Source: Nocardiopsis ganjiahuensis DSM 45031 (GTDB lineage: Bacteria; Actinomycetota; Actinomycetes; Streptosporangiales; Streptosporangiaceae). From it: a DNA stretch of 64,000 nt. The notes beneath the pieces were generated by a model that was not told the origin of the DNA, did not search any database, and worked only from the letters and a program-made list of their open reading frames with translations. The translations under genes were made by a program, and so were the position numbers. Positions 32,469 through 41,505 of the stretch are shown here, piece by piece. The stretch is taken from positions 1-64,000 of the forward strand of contig NZ_ANBA01000030.1 of the NCBI RefSeq assembly GCF_000341085.1. The letters are read 5' to 3'. Position 1 is the first letter of the stretch, and every line of letters starts with the position of its first letter.

Positions 32469-34983
32469 GCCGCTCCTCTTCGTCCTCGCGGTCCACCGCA
32501 CGCAGGGTGAACACCATGGTCAGTCCGCCGCCCGGGGTGTCCTCGGGGGCGAGGGTGCCGTGCATCGCCTCAACGAAACCACGTGCCACCGCCAGGCCCA
32601 GACCCACCCCTGTGCCCTGGGGTGCGTCGCCCAGGCGCTGGAAGGCCTCGAACATCCGCTGCTTGGCCTCGTCCGAGACGCCCGGCCCCCGGTCCACCAC
32701 CCTCAACTGCACGCTGTCACCGTGCGCGCTGGCCGCCACCAGCACGGGGGTCCGGGGATCGGGGTTGTACCGCACCGCGTTGGTGACCACGTTGGCCACG
32801 GCCCGGTCCAGCAGCCCCGCGTCCACCCGTACGCGGGGCAGGCCGTCCGGGACGTCCACCACCACCGCGTCGGTCGGCACCCCCAGCAGCGTCGCCGGAA
32901 GCACCTCCTCCAGCCCCACCGAACGCAGTTGGGGGCGCACGCTGTCGGTCTGCACCCGGCTCATGTCCAGCAGGTTCCCGATGAGCCGGTCCAGCCGGTC
33001 CGCCGACTCCTCGACGGTCTCCAACAGCTCCGCGCGGTCCTCGTCGGAAAGCCGGATGTCGGTGGCCCGCAGGCTGGACACGCTCGCCTTGATGGAGGTC
33101 AGCGGGGTGCGCAGGTCGTGCGAGACCGCGGCCAGCAGCGCCGTGCGGATGCGGTTGCCCGCCACCTGGCCGCGTGCCTCGGCCGCGTCCCAGGCCAGCC
33201 GCTGGTGCTCCAGGGCGATTCCCGCGTGGGTGGCGAAGGCCTCCAGCACACCGCGGTCGGCGGCGGGCAGCACCCGGCCGCGCAACCCCAGTGCCACCGT
33301 GTCGGAGACCGACACCAGCGCGTCGGCCTCCTCCGGTGAGTCGCAGGCCGGGGCGCCCACACTGTGCACCGCGTGCCAGCGGCCGTCGTCCAACCGTTCC
33401 AGGAGGGTCGCCGACCGCTGCCCGAAGGTCTCCCGGATCCGCCGCAGCAGCGCCTGGAGCGGTTCGTTCCCGGACAGCACGCTCGCCGCCAGCAGCGCGA
33501 CCGCGTCCGCCTCCGCCCGGCCGCGCACCGCCTGCGCCGACCGGCGGGCCGCCATCTCCACCATCACCGCCACCAACGCGCCCACCAGGACGAACACCGC
33601 CATCGCCAGGAAGTTGTCCAGGGAGACCGACGGCCGGCCGTGCAGCGGTGACAGCAGCACCGTGAGCAGGATCGCGCTCCAGAGCGCCGAGGCCACGGCC
33701 GGGGGCAGTCCCCCCACGGCCGCGGTGGCCACCGTGATGAGCAACAGCAGCAGGGGATCCGAGGCCGGGCCCACCTCGGCGAAGAGCGGCAGCGCCAGCA
33801 CCAGGGTGAGGAACGGCGGGGCGGTGAGGGCCAGCGTCCACCCCCACACCCGGCGGTGCTCGTTCAGGCCGCGGCCCGGCGGGGGCAGCGGCCAGCGACC
33901 CCGGCCCACCTCCTCGTGCGTGACGATGTGCACGTCGATGTCACCGGACTCGCGCGCCACGATCGTGCCCACCCCGGGACCGAACACGTACTGCCAGGCA
34001 CGTCTGCGGGAGGACCCGAGGACGATCTGGGTGGCGTGGGCGCCGCGCGCGAACTCCAGCAGGGCCGAGGGCACGTCGGCCCCCACGACCTGGTGGTAGG
34101 TGCCGCCCAGTTCGGCGAGCAGGTGCCGCTGCCGCAGCAGGTCCCCGGTGGGCCGCTCGCCGATACCGCTCGGCGGGACCACGTGCACCGCCAAGAGGTG
34201 GCTCGGCTGGGGACGGCCGCCGCGGGACCGGGCCGCGACCCGGGCGGCTCGGCGGATCAGCGTCTCGCCCTCGGGGCCGCCGGTCAGTGCGACGACCACT
34301 CGCTCCCGGGCCTCCCAGGTGTTGTGGATCTTGTGTTCACCGCGGTACCGGGTGAGCCCTTCCTCGACCCGGTCGGCGGTCCAGAGCAGTGCGAGCTCGC
34401 GCAGAGCCGCCAGGTTGCCCTCGCGGTAGTAGTCGGCCAGCGCCGCGTCCACCCGCTCCGCCGGGTGCAGGTCGCCCCGGGCCATCCGGCGGCGCAGTTC
34501 CTGGGGGGTGACGTCGACGAGTTCGATCTCCCCGGCGCCGCGCACCACCCGGTCGGGGACCGTGTACTCGGGCCGGGCGCCGGTGATCTGGTGGACGACG
34601 TCGTAGAGCGAGTCCAGGTGGTGGATGCCCACCGTGGACAGGACGTCGATCCCCGCTGCGAGCAGCTCCTCCACGTCCTGCCAGCGGGTGGCGTTGGGGG
34701 AGCCGGGTTCGTTGGGGCGGGCCAGGTCGTCCACGAGCACGAGTTCGGGCGCCCGGGTGATCACCGCGGCGGTGTCCACGGACCCGTTGGGCAGCGGCGG
34801 TACGGTCTCCAGCCCTTCGAGCAGGGCCGAGGTGTGGACCCGGCGGTGGGTGTGGACCGCTCCGACCACGACGTCGGTCCCGCGTTCGGCCCGGCGCCGC
34901 GCCTCGGCCAGCGCGTGGTGTGTGGTTCCGACACCGGGGGCCGAACCCAGGTGGATGCGGAGTGTTCCTTTCACGTCTCCCAT
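32449..34983 (-). CDS. kdpD: Sensor histidine kinase KdpD
   Basis: About 844 residues. N-terminal KdpD domain (1-210), universal-stress-like domain (about 225-345), four membrane helices of the DUF4118 type (about 375-475), a GAF-like linker (about 490-600), then HisKA (AVSHDLRTPLTSIKASVSSL) and HATPase (NVVTNAVRYNP, VDRGPGVS, GVGLGLAVARGFVEA). KdpD senses low potassium or high osmolarity and controls KdpE. In the N-terminal P-loop, GSAPGVGTTHHAL has Thr where the Lys of GxxPGVGKT is expected, so nucleotide binding there may be changed. ATG 34983 is followed by GTG 34974 with a better ribosome site; either is possible. Confidence 0.9.
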   Translation of the reverse strand: MGDVKGTLRIHLGSAPGVGTTHHALAEARRRAERGTDVVVGAVHTHRRVHTSALLEGLETVPPLPNGSVDTAAVITRAPELVLVDDLARPNEPGSPNATRWQDVEELLAAGIDVLSTVGIHHLDSLYDVVHQITGARPEYTVPDRVVRGAGEIELVDVTPQELRRRMARGDLHPAERVDAALADYYREGNLAALRELALLWTADRVEEGLTRYRGEHKIHNTWEARERVVVALTGGPEGETLIRRAARVAARSRGGRPQPSHLLAVHVVPPSGIGERPTGDLLRQRHLLAELGGTYHQVVGADVPSALLEFARGAHATQIVLGSSRRRAWQYVFGPGVGTIVARESGDIDVHIVTHEEVGRGRWPLPPPGRGLNEHRRVWGWTLALTAPPFLTLVLALPLFAEVGPASDPLLLLLITVATAAVGGLPPAVASALWSAILLTVLLSPLHGRPSVSLDNFLAMAVFVLVGALVAVMVEMAARRSAQAVRGRAEADAVALLAASVLSGNEPLQALLRRIRETFGQRSATLLERLDDGRWHAVHSVGAPACDSPEEADALVSVSDTVALGLRGRVLPAADRGVLEAFATHAGIALEHQRLAWDAAEARGQVAGNRIRTALLAAVSHDLRTPLTSIKASVSSLRATDIRLSDEDRAELLETVEESADRLDRLIGNLLDMSRVQTDSVRPQLRSVGLEEVLPATLLGVPTDAVVVDVPDGLPRVRVDAGLLDRAVANVVTNAVRYNPDPRTPVLVAASAHGDSVQLRVVDRGPGVSDEAKQRMFEAFQRLGDAPQGTGVGLGLAVARGFVEAMHGTLAPEDTPGGGLTMVFTLRAVDREDEEERHAGPGR

Positions 34984-35077
34984 TGTGGGTGCGGGGCACC
35001 GGGCCCGCTCTCGTTCCGGTGTGATCCCGGCAACGGGACGTGACCGAAAGAGGACCATGACTGATCCTTCACGGCTT

Positions 35078-35098
35078 GTGTCCGGTAGAACTGAAGAG
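35078..35098 (+). promoter_or_regulatory. Promoter motif shared by the two proline-rich paralogues, copy 1
   Basis: GTGTCCGGTAGAA-C-TGAAGAG occurs 36 bases before the first paralogue; an almost identical block, TGTCCGGTAGAAGTGAGGAG, precedes the second (36280-36300). TAGAAC may be the -10 box. Conservation across the duplication suggests a shared promoter or operator. Confidence 0.5.
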
Positions 35099-35133
35099 CC
35101 CTTTTTCACCAGAGCAGACCACGAGGTATCCCC

Positions 35134-36147
35134 ATGGGACAGCCCCCGCCCCCGCACGGCCCGCAGGGTCCCTTCCCAGGGCAGCCCGGCCGGCCCCCTC
35201 AAGGTCCGCCACCGGGTTACGGACAGGGTCCGCAGCCCCCGCAGGCCCCGCCCGGCTACGGCCCGCCGCAGGGGACGCCTCCGCAGGGTCCGCCGCAGGG
35301 GCACGGCCACTCCCAGGGCCCCTACCAGGGGCAGCCCGGCGGGCCCTCCCAAGGACCGCCCCCGGGTTACGGTCAGGGTCCGCAGCCTCCGCAGGCCCCG
35401 CCCGGCTACGGTCCGCCGCAGGGCGCGCCCGGGCAGTACCCGCCCGGCTACGCCCCGCAGGGAGCCGGTACCCCGAAGAGGACCGGCCTGGTCGTCGGAG
35501 CGGTGGTCGGCGCCCTGCTGCTGGTCGGTGGCGGCGCCGGTGCCCTGATCCTCGTCAACTCCGGAGGCGAGTACGTCGCCATGCCCGACGATTGCTCGCA
35601 GGCGGTCGACAGCTCCGTGCTGGCCCCCTTCTTCGAAGGCGCCGCGCCCACGCTGAGCGGTGGTTTCACCGAGAGCGACGTCAACGACCGCGGGGTCTAC
35701 GGCCTGCTGGAGTGCGAGGGCGAGTCCGAGGGTGTCACCGTCGAGATCTACGCCGAGCTCCTGGACCTGGAGAACCCGCAGGCCCTGGAGGAGCTGGAGG
35801 GGATCATGGACGGGGACCAGCTCACCGAGGAGTACCTGGAATCCGGGGTCCCGGCCGGTGAGGTGAGTGAGGAGGACTACGGCTACGGCATGACCGCGTC
35901 GATCCTGTGGGACAACACCTCCGTCGGTGACGAGAGCGTGGTGCTGGCCATGACCACCAACGGGGACGAGGAGCTCGCCGGTGTCTCGAACAGCTTCGCC
36001 CTCGGAGCCTTCCTCACGGACAACATCGCCGGCGGCTTCATGGTGAACGACAGCGAGGGCGGCCGCGACGTGCAGGACCTGTTCGACGCCGTCGACTCCG
36101 CCAGCGGTGACCTGGCCCGCGAGCTCACGAACGCGGCCGAGAAGTAG
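35134..36147 (+). CDS. Proline-rich single-pass membrane protein, paralogue 1
   Basis: 337 residues. The first about 112 residues are PPQGPPPGYGQGPQPPQAPP-like repeats, followed by a basic stop-transfer flank and one membrane helix (about 117-138, GLVVGAVVGALLLVGGGAGA), then an acidic extracytoplasmic domain of about 195 residues with two Cys (near 153 and 190). I do not recognise the outer domain. Topology is a cytoplasmic proline-rich N-terminus with the rest outside, as in several actinobacterial septum- or wall-linked proteins of unknown function. A paralogue follows directly. ATG 35134 has CGAGG upstream. Confidence 0.85.
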   Translation: MGQPPPPHGPQGPFPGQPGRPPQGPPPGYGQGPQPPQAPPGYGPPQGTPPQGPPQGHGHSQGPYQGQPGGPSQGPPPGYGQGPQPPQAPPGYGPPQGAPGQYPPGYAPQGAGTPKRTGLVVGAVVGALLLVGGGAGALILVNSGGEYVAMPDDCSQAVDSSVLAPFFEGAAPTLSGGFTESDVNDRGVYGLLECEGESEGVTVEIYAELLDLENPQALEELEGIMDGDQLTEEYLESGVPAGEVSEEDYGYGMTASILWDNTSVGDESVVLAMTTNGDEELAGVSNSFALGAFLTDNIAGGFMVNDSEGGRDVQDLFDAVDSASGDLARELTNAAEK

Positions 36148-36279
36148 TCGGCGGGGCGCGACCCCGCGTCGGGTCGTGCGGGGCCGGGCGGCCGGTTCCG
36201 GGGCCCGGTCCCGGGAACTCCGGGTCCGGTGGTGGCCGGGACCGGCCGTGGGAGGCCCGTGGCCGGTCCGGCACGTTCG

Positions 36280-36300
36280 GTGTCCGGTAGAAGTGAGGAG
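36280..36300 (+). promoter_or_regulatory. Promoter motif shared by the two proline-rich paralogues, copy 2
   Basis: Second copy of the block described at 35078-35098, differing at two positions, 79 bases before the second paralogue. It shows that the second gene probably has its own promoter rather than relying on read-through. Confidence 0.5.
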
Positions 36301-36378
36301 TTCGTTTCCTCCCCTTCGAAGACACCGGTCGTCGAGTGACACGGATCTTCCAGTGACATGGATCCACGAGGCACCTTC

Positions 36379-37371
36379 ATGGGACAGCCCCCGACCCCGC
36401 ACGGCCCGCAGGGCCCCTTCCCCGGCCGACCCGGCCAGCAGCCCTTCCCCGGCCAGCCGGGGACGCAGCCCTTTCCCGGCCAGCCGGGGCAGTACGCACC
36501 GCAGGCCCCGCCCCCGGGCTACGGTCAGCAGCCCCCGCAGCCCCCGCAGCCCCCGCAGCCCCCTCAGGGACCGCCCGGACAGTTCCCTCCGCAAGGGCCG
36601 CCCCCGCAGGGTCCCTCCGGGCAGTACCCGCCCGGGTTCGGACCCCAGGGCCCCGGCCCCGGCGCTCCGAAGAAGAGGATCGGCCTGATCGTCGGCGGTG
36701 CGATCGGTGCCGCGGTGCTGCTGATCATCGGCGGCACCCTGGTGTCCGTCAACACCGGCCGCGACTACCTCTCCCTGCCCGGCGACTGCCCGGAGGTGGT
36801 CGGACAGGACGTCCTCGACGACGTCTTCGACGGCTCGCCGCCGAGGATGGAGGGCACGTACGAAAGGGGCACCTCCGACCTCGACGACTTCCCGGCGTCC
36901 CTCCACGGGGTCATGGCCTGCCTGGCCGTGACCGACGACGTGGATCTGACCGTCGTCACCGTGCTGGTCGACCGTGAGAGGTCGGGCTGGGACCCGGACC
37001 ACGGCTTCGGGGACACACTGGAGTACTTCGGGGACACCCTGGGCGGGCTCGACGACCTGGTCGAGGGGAACGTCCCGCGCGGCGAGGCCGTCGACCACGA
37101 CTTCGGTTTCGGGGGCGACCGGGCACGGGGCTACTGGGACGACCCCTCCCTCGGTGACCGGAGCGTGGCCCTCGGGATGGACGACGGCAGGGGCGACAGC
37201 TACATGTCGGAGTTCGGTGTGGCGTTCGTCCAGAAGAACAACGCCGTCATCGCTGTGGGCGTCGACTACTCCGGGTCAGCGTCGCCGCCGGACGTCGAGG
37301 AGCTCTACGAGACCGCGGCGGCGGCTGCGGGCGCGGTCGTCAAGCAGATCCCGCGCGTGGCCGAGCGGTAG
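36379..37371 (+). CDS. Proline-rich single-pass membrane protein, paralogue 2
   Basis: 330 residues with the same plan as its neighbour: a proline-rich N-terminus (about 1-95, with FPGQPG and PPQPPQ repeats), basic KKRIG flank, one membrane helix (about 100-121, LIVGGAIGAAVLLIIGGTLV) and an acidic outer domain with two Cys near 134 and 180. The two outer domains align in outline (a VxLPxDCxxxV-like opening, then a TEYxxVG-like core) but have diverged. ATG 36379 with GAGGCACC upstream is preferred over ATG 36358. Function unknown; the duplication and separate promoters suggest differing conditions of use. Confidence 0.83.
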   Translation: MGQPPTPHGPQGPFPGRPGQQPFPGQPGTQPFPGQPGQYAPQAPPPGYGQQPPQPPQPPQPPQGPPGQFPPQGPPPQGPSGQYPPGFGPQGPGPGAPKKRIGLIVGGAIGAAVLLIIGGTLVSVNTGRDYLSLPGDCPEVVGQDVLDDVFDGSPPRMEGTYERGTSDLDDFPASLHGVMACLAVTDDVDLTVVTVLVDRERSGWDPDHGFGDTLEYFGDTLGGLDDLVEGNVPRGEAVDHDFGFGGDRARGYWDDPSLGDRSVALGMDDGRGDSYMSEFGVAFVQKNNAVIAVGVDYSGSASPPDVEELYETAAAAAGAVVKQIPRVAER

Positions 37372-37379
37372 CCGGAGGA

Positions 37380-37442
37380 CCGGGGACGGAAGGAGCGGAG
37401 CCGGGAACGGGCCGACGGCGACACGCGCGGTTCCGTCCCCGG
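37380..37442. terminator. Large hairpin between convergent paralogue 2 and agpS
   Basis: CCGGGGACGGAA (37380-37391) pairs exactly with TTCCGTCCCCGG (37431-37442), enclosing 39 bases that fold further. It lies between two convergent stop codons. Confidence 0.65.
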
Positions 37443-37447
37443 CCGGG

Positions 37448-39067
37448 TCAGGCCTCCGGGATGAGCTTGCCCGGGTTGAGCACGCCCTCCGGGTCCAGCG
37501 CCGCCTTCACCGCGCGCAGCACCTCACCGCCCAGCGGGCCGAGCTCCGCCGCCATCCACGGGCGGTGGTCGGTGCCCACGGCGTGGTGGTGCGTGATGGT
37601 CCCGCCGTTGGCCACGATCGCCTCCGAGGCGGCCCGCTTGGCGCGGTCCCAGCGCGCGGCCGGGTCCTCGCCCGCGCCCGTGGCCACGGTGAAGTAGAGC
37701 GAGGCGCCGGTCGCGTAGGTGTGCGAGACGTGGCACTGCACCACGGCTCCGCTCTCGTCGTCCTCCAGGGCGCCGGTCAGCGCGCCCGCCACGGCCGTGT
37801 ACAACGGCAGCAGGTCGCTCCAGGACGCGGCGGTCTCCAGGGTCTCGGCGAGGATGCCGGCGGACAGCAGGGTGTCGCGCAGGTAGGGCGCGTGGAAGCG
37901 GGTCCCGCGCCAGTGCGCCACGGGGTCCGGGCCCAGCGGGGTGCCGCCCGCGGCCGCCATCGCCTCGCGGACCACGGCCGCGCGCGCCCCGACCTCGGCG
38001 GCGGTGCCCTCGAAGCCCAGCACCGCCTGACAGCCGGGGACGGCCTCGCGCCCGCCGAGGGCCGCGTTCACGAAGGTCTCGGTCTCGTCGGACAGCCGCG
38101 CCATGGTGGGCCGGGTGTCCGACTGGGCGAGGGCGCGCAGCGCGTCCACCCCGGTGGCGTAGTCGGGGAAGGACCAGGCCTCGTCCAGGACCCGCTCCGG
38201 CCTCGGCCGCACGCGCACGGCCACCTCGGTGATCACGCCCAGCGTGCCCTCCGAGCCCACGAGGAGGCGGCGCAGGTCCGGCCCCGCGGCGGAGGCCGGA
38301 GGGCCGCCCGCCTCCAGCGTGCCGCGCGGGGTGGCCACCCGAAGACCCACCACCATGTCCTCGAACCTTCCGTACCCGGCCGAGGCCTGCCCGCTGGAAC
38401 GCGTGGCGGCGTACCCGCCGATGGTCGCGTACTCGTAGCTCTGCGGCATGTGTCCGAGGGTGAGCCCGTGCTCGGCCAGCATCGCCTCGGCGTGCGGGGT
38501 GCGCACGCCCGCGCCGAGGACCGCGGTCAGCGAGGTGGTGTCCAGGGAGACCAGCCGGTTCAGGCGGCGCAGGTCGAGGCTGACGACGGCCGGGAAGCCG
38601 CCGTCGAGCGGGGAGACCCCGCCCACCACGCTGGTGCCGCCGCCGAAGGGCACCACGGCCACGCGCTCGGCCGAGCAGAGCGCCAGAAGCCGTTCGACCT
38701 GTTCGTGGTCGGCCGGGTACAGCACGGCGTCGGGGGCGGGGGAGGCCCGCCCGGCCCGGCGGGCGAGCAGGTCCGGGGTGCTCTTCCCGCCGCTGTGGAG
38801 CAGGCGGGTCGTGTCGTCCGTGCGTACGTTCTCGGCTCCCACGGCCCCGGTGAACACCTCCAGCAGGCGTCCGTCCAGCCGGGACGCAGGCAGGGACACG
38901 TCGTCCCGGGCGACCGGGGGCATGTCGCTGGTCCGGGTGCGCAGCACCTGGGAGACGAGCTCACGCAGGTCGGGGGCGAGCTCCTCGGCCTTGGCCGGGT
39001 CACCCCAGGCGAACCAGCTCATGTCCGGTGCGGTGTCGGCGGGTTCAGTGCGGGTGTCGTGGGTCAT
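37448..39067 (-). CDS. FAD-binding oxidase of the alkyl-DHAP synthase (AGPS) type
   Basis: 539 residues with the vanillyl-alcohol-oxidase fold. An FAD-binding segment VVPFGGGTSVVGGV near residue 138, the LGHMPQSYEYATIGGYAATR region, and a C-terminal HHHAVGTDHRPWM motif match alkyldihydroxyacetonephosphate synthase and related flavin oxidases. It opens with MSWFAWGDP, also typical of the family. AGPS proper exchanges the acyl group of acyl-DHAP for an alkyl chain in ether-lipid synthesis; bacterial members may have other substrates such as D-lactate-like acids. A divergent TetR gene starts 17 bp away and glpD follows, linking it to glycerol-phosphate metabolism. No ribosome site precedes ATG 39067. 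Confidence 0.8.
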   Translation of the reverse strand: MTHDTRTEPADTAPDMSWFAWGDPAKAEELAPDLRELVSQVLRTRTSDMPPVARDDVSLPASRLDGRLLEVFTGAVGAENVRTDDTTRLLHSGGKSTPDLLARRAGRASPAPDAVLYPADHEQVERLLALCSAERVAVVPFGGGTSVVGGVSPLDGGFPAVVSLDLRRLNRLVSLDTTSLTAVLGAGVRTPHAEAMLAEHGLTLGHMPQSYEYATIGGYAATRSSGQASAGYGRFEDMVVGLRVATPRGTLEAGGPPASAAGPDLRRLLVGSEGTLGVITEVAVRVRPRPERVLDEAWSFPDYATGVDALRALAQSDTRPTMARLSDETETFVNAALGGREAVPGCQAVLGFEGTAAEVGARAAVVREAMAAAGGTPLGPDPVAHWRGTRFHAPYLRDTLLSAGILAETLETAASWSDLLPLYTAVAGALTGALEDDESGAVVQCHVSHTYATGASLYFTVATGAGEDPAARWDRAKRAASEAIVANGGTITHHHAVGTDHRPWMAAELGPLGGEVLRAVKAALDPEGVLNPGKLIPEA

Positions 39068-39084
39068 GCTCTACAGTTTTACAC
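39068..39084. promoter_or_regulatory. 17-bp gap with overlapping divergent promoters
   Basis: The agpS-like and tetR start codons are only 17 bases apart. TACAGT (39072-39077) suits a rightward -10 box seven bases before ATG 39085, so at least the tetR transcript is probably leaderless. An imperfect repeat TTTTACAC...GCGTCAAAA (39077-39096) overlaps the tetR start and could be the TetR binding site. Confidence 0.45.
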
Positions 39085-39720
39085 ATGGCGTCAAAACGTA
39101 ACGTAGAGGACGAGATCCTCGACGCGGCCCGAGTCTGTGTCGAAGCCTTCGGGGTCCGCCGGACCACCCTGACCGACGTGGCCCGGCGCGCCGGGGTCAG
39201 CCGGCCCACCGTCTACCGGCGCTGGCCCGACGTGACCGCCCTGGTCGCCGACCTGCTCACCCGTGAGCTGAGACGCATCCTCGTCGCCGAGGAGGCGAAG
39301 GCCGAAGGCGAGGCCCGGGCAGGGGCCGGCGCGGCAGGGGAGGGCGCCACGACGGAAAAGGGTCCGGCGGACAACGTCCGGACCCAGCTGGTCCGGCACG
39401 CCGCCGGGGTCGCCCGGGCGATGCTCGCCCACCCCCTGGTCAACCGCATCGTCGACACCGAACCCGAACTCCTGGCCACCTACACGTTCCACCGGCTGGG
39501 CAGCAGCCACCGGGCCGCCTTCGACCTGGTCGAACCGGCCATCGCCGCGGGCCAGGCCGAGGGGTCGGTCCGGGAGGGCGACCCCGCCGTCCTGGCCCAC
39601 CTGTTCATGGTCACCGTGCAGAACACCGTGACCTCCCGCCGCCTGTTCACCGACGTGCTCGACTCGGGCGGGCTGGTCGACGAACTGTCCGTCCTGCTGG
39701 ACGGCTACCTGCGGCCCTGA
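39085..39720 (+). CDS. TetR-family regulator
   Basis: 211 residues. The HTH is at about residues 9-50 (EILDAARVCVEAFGVRRTTL, then TDVARRAGVSRPTVYRRW). The ligand domain contains an Ala/Gly/Glu-rich loop (about 72-95) and ends YLRP. It is divergent from the agpS-like gene and precedes glpD, so it probably controls both or one of them, perhaps in response to a glycerolipid metabolite; this is inference from context. The start ATG 39085 has no ribosome site, which fits a leaderless transcript. Confidence 0.9.
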   Translation: MASKRNVEDEILDAARVCVEAFGVRRTTLTDVARRAGVSRPTVYRRWPDVTALVADLLTRELRRILVAEEAKAEGEARAGAGAAGEGATTEKGPADNVRTQLVRHAAGVARAMLAHPLVNRIVDTEPELLATYTFHRLGSSHRAAFDLVEPAIAAGQAEGSVREGDPAVLAHLFMVTVQNTVTSRRLFTDVLDSGGLVDELSVLLDGYLRP

Positions 39721-39794
39721 CCGGAGCGGCCCTCCGACCCTGAGGGCCTGGACCCCCAGGCCCCGATCCGCCATCCCCCGGAAAGGACGCCCCG

Positions 39795-41327
39795 ATGCGT
39801 CAGCACACCCGGTCCACCTCCCTCAACGCCGTCCAGCGCGCCACCGACCTCGCCGAACTGGAAGCACGCCCCGAAGTGGACGTCCTGGTGGTCGGCGGGG
39901 GAGTCACCGGGGCCGGAGTGGCCCTGGACGCCGCGTCCCGCGGTCTGTCCACCGTGCTCGTCGAACGCGAGGACCTGGCGTTCGGCACCAGCCGCTGGAG
40001 CTCCAAACTGGTCCACGGCGGGCTGCGCTACCTCGCCAAGGGGCAGGTCGGCATCGCCTACGAGAGCGCACGCGAGCGCGACGTCCTCATGCGCGTCACC
40101 GCGCCCCACCTGGTCCGGCCCATGCCCATGGTCGTCCCCGTCCACAGGGACTCCGGCCTGGCCCGCGCCCTGCTCGTCCGTGCCGGAACGGGCATGGGCG
40201 ACCTCCTGCGCGTCCTGTCCCGCACCCCCGCCTCGGTGCTCCCCCCGCCCCGGATCCTCAACGCCCGCCAGACCGTCCGCCTCCTGCCCGGCGTCAGGAC
40301 CGAAGGGCTGCTCGGCGGCGTCCTGTCCTTCGACGGCCAGCTCGTCGACGACGCCCGCCTGGTCCTGGGCATCGCCCGCACCGCGGCCCGCGAGGGCGCC
40401 CGGATCATCACCCGCTGCTCCGCCGACAGCATCAGCCCCGACGGCGTCGTCCTGCGTGACGAGAACACCGGGACGATCATCCCGGTGCGGCCGCGCGCGG
40501 TGGTCAACGCGACCGGTGTGCACGCCGACGCCCTCGACCCCGGCATCCGGCTGAGCCCCAGCCGAGGCACCCACCTGGTCCTGGACGGGGCCTCGCTCGG
40601 GCACCCCAAGGCCGCGCTGACCGTCCCGCTCGGAGACAGCGTGAGCCGGTTCGTGTTCGCGCTGCCGCAGTCGGACGGCCGGGTCTTCGCCGGGCTCACC
40701 GACGAACCCGTGGCCGGCCCCGCCGCACGGGTCCCCGAGGTCCCGGAGGAGGACGTGGACTTCCTCCTCGCGCAGTTCAACCGGGCGCTCTCCACCGAGC
40801 TGACCCGCGCGGACGTCATCGGCTCCTTCGCCGGGCTGCGGCCGCTGCTGCACGGTGACGGCTCCAGTGCCGACCTGTCCCGCGAACACTCCGTCTCGGT
40901 CGCGCCCAACGGTGCGGTGACCGTCGTCGGGGGCAAGCTCACCACGTACCGCGCGATGGCGGAGGAGGCCGTGGACACGCTGGTCGACGTCCACCGCCTG
41001 CCCGCGGGTCCCTGCCGTACCCGGGGGATCCCGCTGGTCGGCGCCGCCTCCCACGAGGAGCTCGATTCCCTGGACGCCCCGCGCCGTCTGGTGGCGCGGT
41101 ACGGGACCGAGGCGGTCGACGTGGTCGCCGAGGCGGAGGGGGACCCCGCGCTGCTGATCCCGGTCGCCCGGGGGATCACCCCCGCCGAACTCCGCTTCGG
41201 GGTGCGCCACGAGGGCGCCCTGAACGTCGCGGACCTGCTGGAACGCCGCAGTCGGATCGCCCTGGTCGACGCGGACCGGCAGCTGGCGGAGGCCGCGGCG
41301 AGGGAGGCCCTGGCCGCCGCGGAGTGA
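39795..41327 (+). CDS. glpD: Glycerol-3-phosphate dehydrogenase (FAD, GlpD type)
   Basis: 510 residues. FAD Rossmann motif VLVVGGGVTGAGVALDAASR near residue 30; the GTSRWSSKLVHGGLRYL segment near 65 is characteristic of GlpD. The C-terminal DUF4381-like cap is present with ITPAELRFGVRHEGALNVAD. It oxidises glycerol-3-phosphate to dihydroxyacetone phosphate at the membrane, passing electrons to the quinone pool. With the upstream agpS-like gene and TetR it forms a small glycerol-phosphate/lipid locus. RBS AAAGGAC precedes ATG 39795. Confidence 0.92.
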   Translation: MRQHTRSTSLNAVQRATDLAELEARPEVDVLVVGGGVTGAGVALDAASRGLSTVLVEREDLAFGTSRWSSKLVHGGLRYLAKGQVGIAYESARERDVLMRVTAPHLVRPMPMVVPVHRDSGLARALLVRAGTGMGDLLRVLSRTPASVLPPPRILNARQTVRLLPGVRTEGLLGGVLSFDGQLVDDARLVLGIARTAAREGARIITRCSADSISPDGVVLRDENTGTIIPVRPRAVVNATGVHADALDPGIRLSPSRGTHLVLDGASLGHPKAALTVPLGDSVSRFVFALPQSDGRVFAGLTDEPVAGPAARVPEVPEEDVDFLLAQFNRALSTELTRADVIGSFAGLRPLLHGDGSSADLSREHSVSVAPNGAVTVVGGKLTTYRAMAEEAVDTLVDVHRLPAGPCRTRGIPLVGAASHEELDSLDAPRRLVARYGTEAVDVVAEAEGDPALLIPVARGITPAELRFGVRHEGALNVADLLERRSRIALVDADRQLAEAAAREALAAAE

Positions 41328-41505
41328 GCGGAGGGGGTCCGGCGGTGAATTCGGGGAACTCGCCACACCGGTCTCCCCTGTTCCGCGACGATGTCATCGC
41401 GTAAGGTCATACCGGTTCGAGCCTCCCTCCCCCCTCGGACACTCCCGCAGCCGCCCCTGTTCCGGCTCGTCCGTCCACTGAGCCGCCCCGCCGAAGGAGT
41501 CAGCC

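Noticed and set aside
34984-37098. Upstream extension of the kdpD frame to 37098
   Set aside because: Reads through the reverse of two proline-rich genes; composition is repeat-driven and the KdpD domain begins at 34983.
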